A stretch of DNA of 64,000 nucleotides from positions 248,001 to 312,000 of the forward strand of contig OZ245760.1 of NCBI GenBank assembly GCA_965227695.1. Direction: 5' to 3'. The DNA is from UBA1858 sp965227695. GTDB taxonomy: Bacteria > Pseudomonadota > Gammaproteobacteria > UBA4575. A model generated the notes under the pieces. It was not told the DNA's origin, made no database searches, and was given only the letters and a program-made list of their open reading frames with translations. This document shows positions 61,523 through 64,000 of this stretch, piece by piece (position 1 is the stretch's first letter; the number at the start of each line of letters is the position of its first letter). A program made the position numbers and the translations under genes.

Positions 61523-62977
61523 CTAGCGCTGCCAGAACACCGGGGTAAAGATCACCAGCAAAGTAAAGATCTCCAGACGCCCAAGTAGCATGCCCATGCA
61601 TAATACGATCTTGCTGAAATTATTAATCCCGGCATAATTTTCAGCCACTTCTCCCAGACCGGGGCCAAGATTGTTCAGCGTAGCAATCACTGCGGAGTAG
61701 GCAGTGACCTGGTCCAGGCCGCTGGCCAATAACAATAAAAGCATCACCACAAAGACAACAACATAGGCTGCCAGAAAACCCCATACTGCCTCAATCACTC
61801 GGTTATCCACCGGTTTTTTGCCAAGCTTGACCGCAAACTGTGCGTTTGGATGGATAAGCCGCATAATTTCCCTGGCGCCCTGCTTAAACAACAGCAATAT
61901 ACGGATCACTTTCATTCCCCCGCCCGTGGAACCGGCACAGCCACCAATGAAACTGATCATAATTAATAAAACGGGTAACAATGTGGGCCAGGCAGAAAAC
62001 TGTGCTGATGTGAACCCGGTGGTCGTTCCCATGGATACCGCCTGAAAAACGGATTTAGTCAATAATAAAAACCATTCGGGATTGGCATAATGGATATACA
62101 TCACGGTCAGTGTAATCAGGCTGACCACCATCAATGTGGATATATACATCCTGAACTCGGCATCGTGCCAGTAAAGGTTCAACTGTCGCCGACGCCATGC
62201 GATGAAATGCAGGCCAAAATTCGCTCCGGAAGCAAGCATAAAAACAATTGCTGCCCATTCAATCGCCGGACTATTAAAATATTGCATATTCATGTCATGG
62301 GTTGAAAATCCGCCGATTGCAATTGTTGAAAAACTATGGCTTACCGCATCAAAAACACTCATGCCCGCCAGCCAGTAAGTAAACGCGCAGGCAATGGTCA
62401 GGGTAAGATAGATGTACCAGAGTGCTTTGGCTGTTTCAGTGATTCTTGGTGTGAGCTTACTGTCCTTGACCGGACCAGGTGTTTCCGCTCGATACAGTTG
62501 CATCCCGCCGATGCCGAGCATGGGCAGTATTGCCACCGCTAAAACAATAATCCCCATTCCACCCAGCCACTGCAGCTGCTGCCTGTAAAACAGTATGGAA
62601 TAAGGCAGGGTATCGAGCTGTGAAAGGACTGTTGCTCCGGTTGTGGTTAACCCTGATATTGACTCAAAGACACTATCCACCACGGAAATTTTAACTGCAT
62701 CTGAAAGCAAAAAGGGTAACGCACCGAATGTTCCCAACACCGTCCAGAAAAGTACGACAATAATAAACCCATCACGCAGGCGTAGATCACCATGATGCCG
62801 ATAGTACGGGATCCACAGCAAAAAGCCTGTAATCAATGTCGCGATAAATGCTTCGCCAAAACTGTAAAGAGCATCCAGTTCGCCATAATGCAAACCTACC
62901 AGCATGGGTGGAATCATCGTCACACTAAACACCATCAGTAACTGACCCAGAATCCGCTGTATCACTCGACGCTGCAT
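61523..62977 (-). CDS. trkH: Trk potassium uptake membrane protein
   Basis: A 484-residue protein with about ten to twelve membrane segments. Four repeated selectivity-filter loops are present, seen for example in SGLTTTGATV, TTTGFTSAQFSAW and LGPGLGEV. FIGGCAGSTGGGMKVIRILLLFKQG is the TrkH signature. It imports K+ together with the regulatory subunit TrkA, encoded 14 bases upstream. Confidence 0.96.
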   Translation of the reverse strand: MQRRVIQRILGQLLMVFSVTMIPPMLVGLHYGELDALYSFGEAFIATLITGFLLWIPYYRHHGDLRLRDGFIIVVLFWTVLGTFGALPFLLSDAVKISVVDSVFESISGLTTTGATVLSQLDTLPYSILFYRQQLQWLGGMGIIVLAVAILPMLGIGGMQLYRAETPGPVKDSKLTPRITETAKALWYIYLTLTIACAFTYWLAGMSVFDAVSHSFSTIAIGGFSTHDMNMQYFNSPAIEWAAIVFMLASGANFGLHFIAWRRRQLNLYWHDAEFRMYISTLMVVSLITLTVMYIHYANPEWFLLLTKSVFQAVSMGTTTGFTSAQFSAWPTLLPVLLIMISFIGGCAGSTGGGMKVIRILLLFKQGAREIMRLIHPNAQFAVKLGKKPVDNRVIEAVWGFLAAYVVVFVVMLLLLLASGLDQVTAYSAVIATLNNLGPGLGEVAENYAGINNFSKIVLCMGMLLGRLEIFTLLVIFTPVFWQR

Positions 62978-62991
62978 ATGCTTAGTAATAG

Positions 62992-64000
62992 TTAAACAAA
63001 GGTGGCACTGACCTGGAACAGACGTTCGACATCTCCCACTTTACCCTTGTCAGCAAGATACATAATAATGTGATCTTCAGGGGAGATGATTAAATCAGGC
63101 TTGGCAATAAGTACTTCTGTATCACGAACAATGGCACCGATCGCGGCACCCTTGGGCAGCTTAAGCTCTGAAATTTTACGGCCCACAACCTTGGAAGTAT
63201 TAACATCACCATGGGCCACTGCCTCGATGGCTTCGGCAGATCCTTTTCGCAATGAATGCACTGCCACGACGTCGCCTCTTCTGATATGGGCAAGCAACGC
63301 GCCAATAGTCACCTGTTGTGGGGAGATGGCAATATCAATCATGCCGCTCTCAACCAACTCAACATAGCTTGGCCGGTTAATTAACGACATGGTTTTACGC
63401 GCACCCAGGCGCTTGGCCAGCATGGCCGAAAGAATATTTGCCTCATCATCGTTGGTCAGCGCACAGAACACATCTACGCTGTCGATATTTTCATCGACCA
63501 GCATATTTTCATCCGCTGCATCCCCCTGTAAAACAATTGTCTTATTTAATGTTTCACACAATTGCTGGGCACGCTCAGGATCGCGTTCAATGATCTTGAC
63601 ACGGAAATGACCTTCCAGCATTTGTGCCAGCTGTGAACCAATATTGCCGCCACCCGCGATTAATACCCGGCGATTTGGTTTATCCAGTCCCTGCAGCATC
63701 GTGGTGACATTTTTTGCCTGGGCACTGGACGCAACAAAAAATAAATCATCGCCCGCCTGTATTATTGTGTCTTCTTTTATGTTGAGTGCATCCTGGTCCC
63801 GGTACATCGCGACAATTGCTGTTTCAACTGTTTTCATGCCCTCAAATATTTTCGTCACAGGCTTGCCGATTACGTGGCTGTTTTCATGCGCTTTGATGGC
63901 AACCAGTTGCACCTTGTCATGTGCAAAATTCAATACCTGCAACGCCCCGGGATGTTCAATTAAATTTTGTACATAGCGCGAAACAAGCAGTTCAGGACTA
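62992..64000 (-). CDS. trkA: Trk potassium uptake regulator TrkA, C-terminal three quarters (partial)
   Basis: The frame runs off the right edge of the window with no start: residues read SPELLVSRYVQNLIEHPGAL into the body, so the first visible TTG (63942) is internal. The second NAD-binding domain starts at RVLIAGGGNIGSQLAQMLEG (GxGxxG), and both TrkA-C domains are visible (about HVIGKPVTKIFEGMKT and KVVGRKISELKLPKG). It gates TrkH by binding nucleotides. Followed by trkH. Confidence 0.97.
   Translation of the reverse strand, partial: SPELLVSRYVQNLIEHPGALQVLNFAHDKVQLVAIKAHENSHVIGKPVTKIFEGMKTVETAIVAMYRDQDALNIKEDTIIQAGDDLFFVASSAQAKNVTTMLQGLDKPNRRVLIAGGGNIGSQLAQMLEGHFRVKIIERDPERAQQLCETLNKTIVLQGDAADENMLVDENIDSVDVFCALTNDDEANILSAMLAKRLGARKTMSLINRPSYVELVESGMIDIAISPQQVTIGALLAHIRRGDVVAVHSLRKGSAEAIEAVAHGDVNTSKVVGRKISELKLPKGAAIGAIVRDTEVLIAKPDLIISPEDHIIMYLADKGKVGDVERLFQVSATFV

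Noticed and set aside
62992..63942. A complete, short TrkA starting at 63942
   Set aside because: The frame continues to the window edge with TrkA-like residues, so the gene is simply cut by the window.
1..64000. CRISPR arrays, integrases, transposases, toxin-antitoxin pairs, restriction systems
   Set aside because: None was seen among the predicted proteins or as spaced repeats.

Overview
The window looks like a stretch of ordinary chromosome from a mid-GC gammaproteobacterium. The evidence is the set and order of genes: rsmD-coaD-ferredoxin, ftsY-ftsE-ftsX-rpoH, an aa3 cytochrome oxidase cluster in the same order as in Pseudomonas (recalled from memory), rpsU-yqeY, pilMNOPQ-aroK-aroB-damX, dnaG-rpoD, hisBHAF-hisE-tatABC, and trkH-trkA. 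I cannot fix the genus. No phage, insertion sequence, CRISPR array or integron was seen; the only mobile-type trace is one orphan Nu1-like helix-turn-helix gene.

Layout. 0-6 kb: the 3' end of mutM, then ggt, ferredoxin, coaD, rsmD and a pair of M16 peptidases on the minus strand. 5.9-10 kb: ftsY, ftsE, ftsX, the Nu1-like gene, and rpoH behind a perfect CIRCE operator. 10-18.2 kb: heme A synthesis (ctaB, ctaA), oxidase assembly factors (SCO-like, SURF1, ctaG and a 37-residue membrane protein) and subunits III, I and II. 18.4-23.7 kb: bioC-bioH, plsY, tsaD, rpsU, yqeY, hemE. 23.7-35.8 kb: PBP1a, the type IV pilus assembly operon, shikimate genes, a dGTPase-like gene and a DamX-like SPOR protein. 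35.9-39.7 kb: dnaG, rpoD and a CAU tRNA that looks like tRNA-Ile2. 39.8-51.5 kb: an accessory-like stretch with an Hsp20 gene behind a textbook sigma-32 promoter and a likely RNA thermometer, an HDOD-GGDEF signalling protein, metY, an AAA-type protein that has lost its P-loop, a secreted hydratase-like protein, several unrecognised proteins and a cysteine-rich porin. 51.5-64 kb: gpmI, tatCBA, his genes, dtd, pip, ttcA, an LpxL-type acyltransferase, a methyltransferase, trkH and the 3' part of trkA.

The best regulatory story joins two loci. HrcA repression at CIRCE probably controls rpoH, and RpoH in turn probably drives hsp20, whose leader can fold its Shine-Dalgarno sequence into a fourU-like hairpin. 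That would give three stacked layers of heat control. The most unusual proteins are the P-loop-less ExeA/DamX-like membrane protein at 44.7-46.5 kb, the signal-peptide-bearing hydratase-fold protein convergent with it, and three unrecognised proteins around the porin. Function calls come from motifs and remembered family features; no database search was possible.
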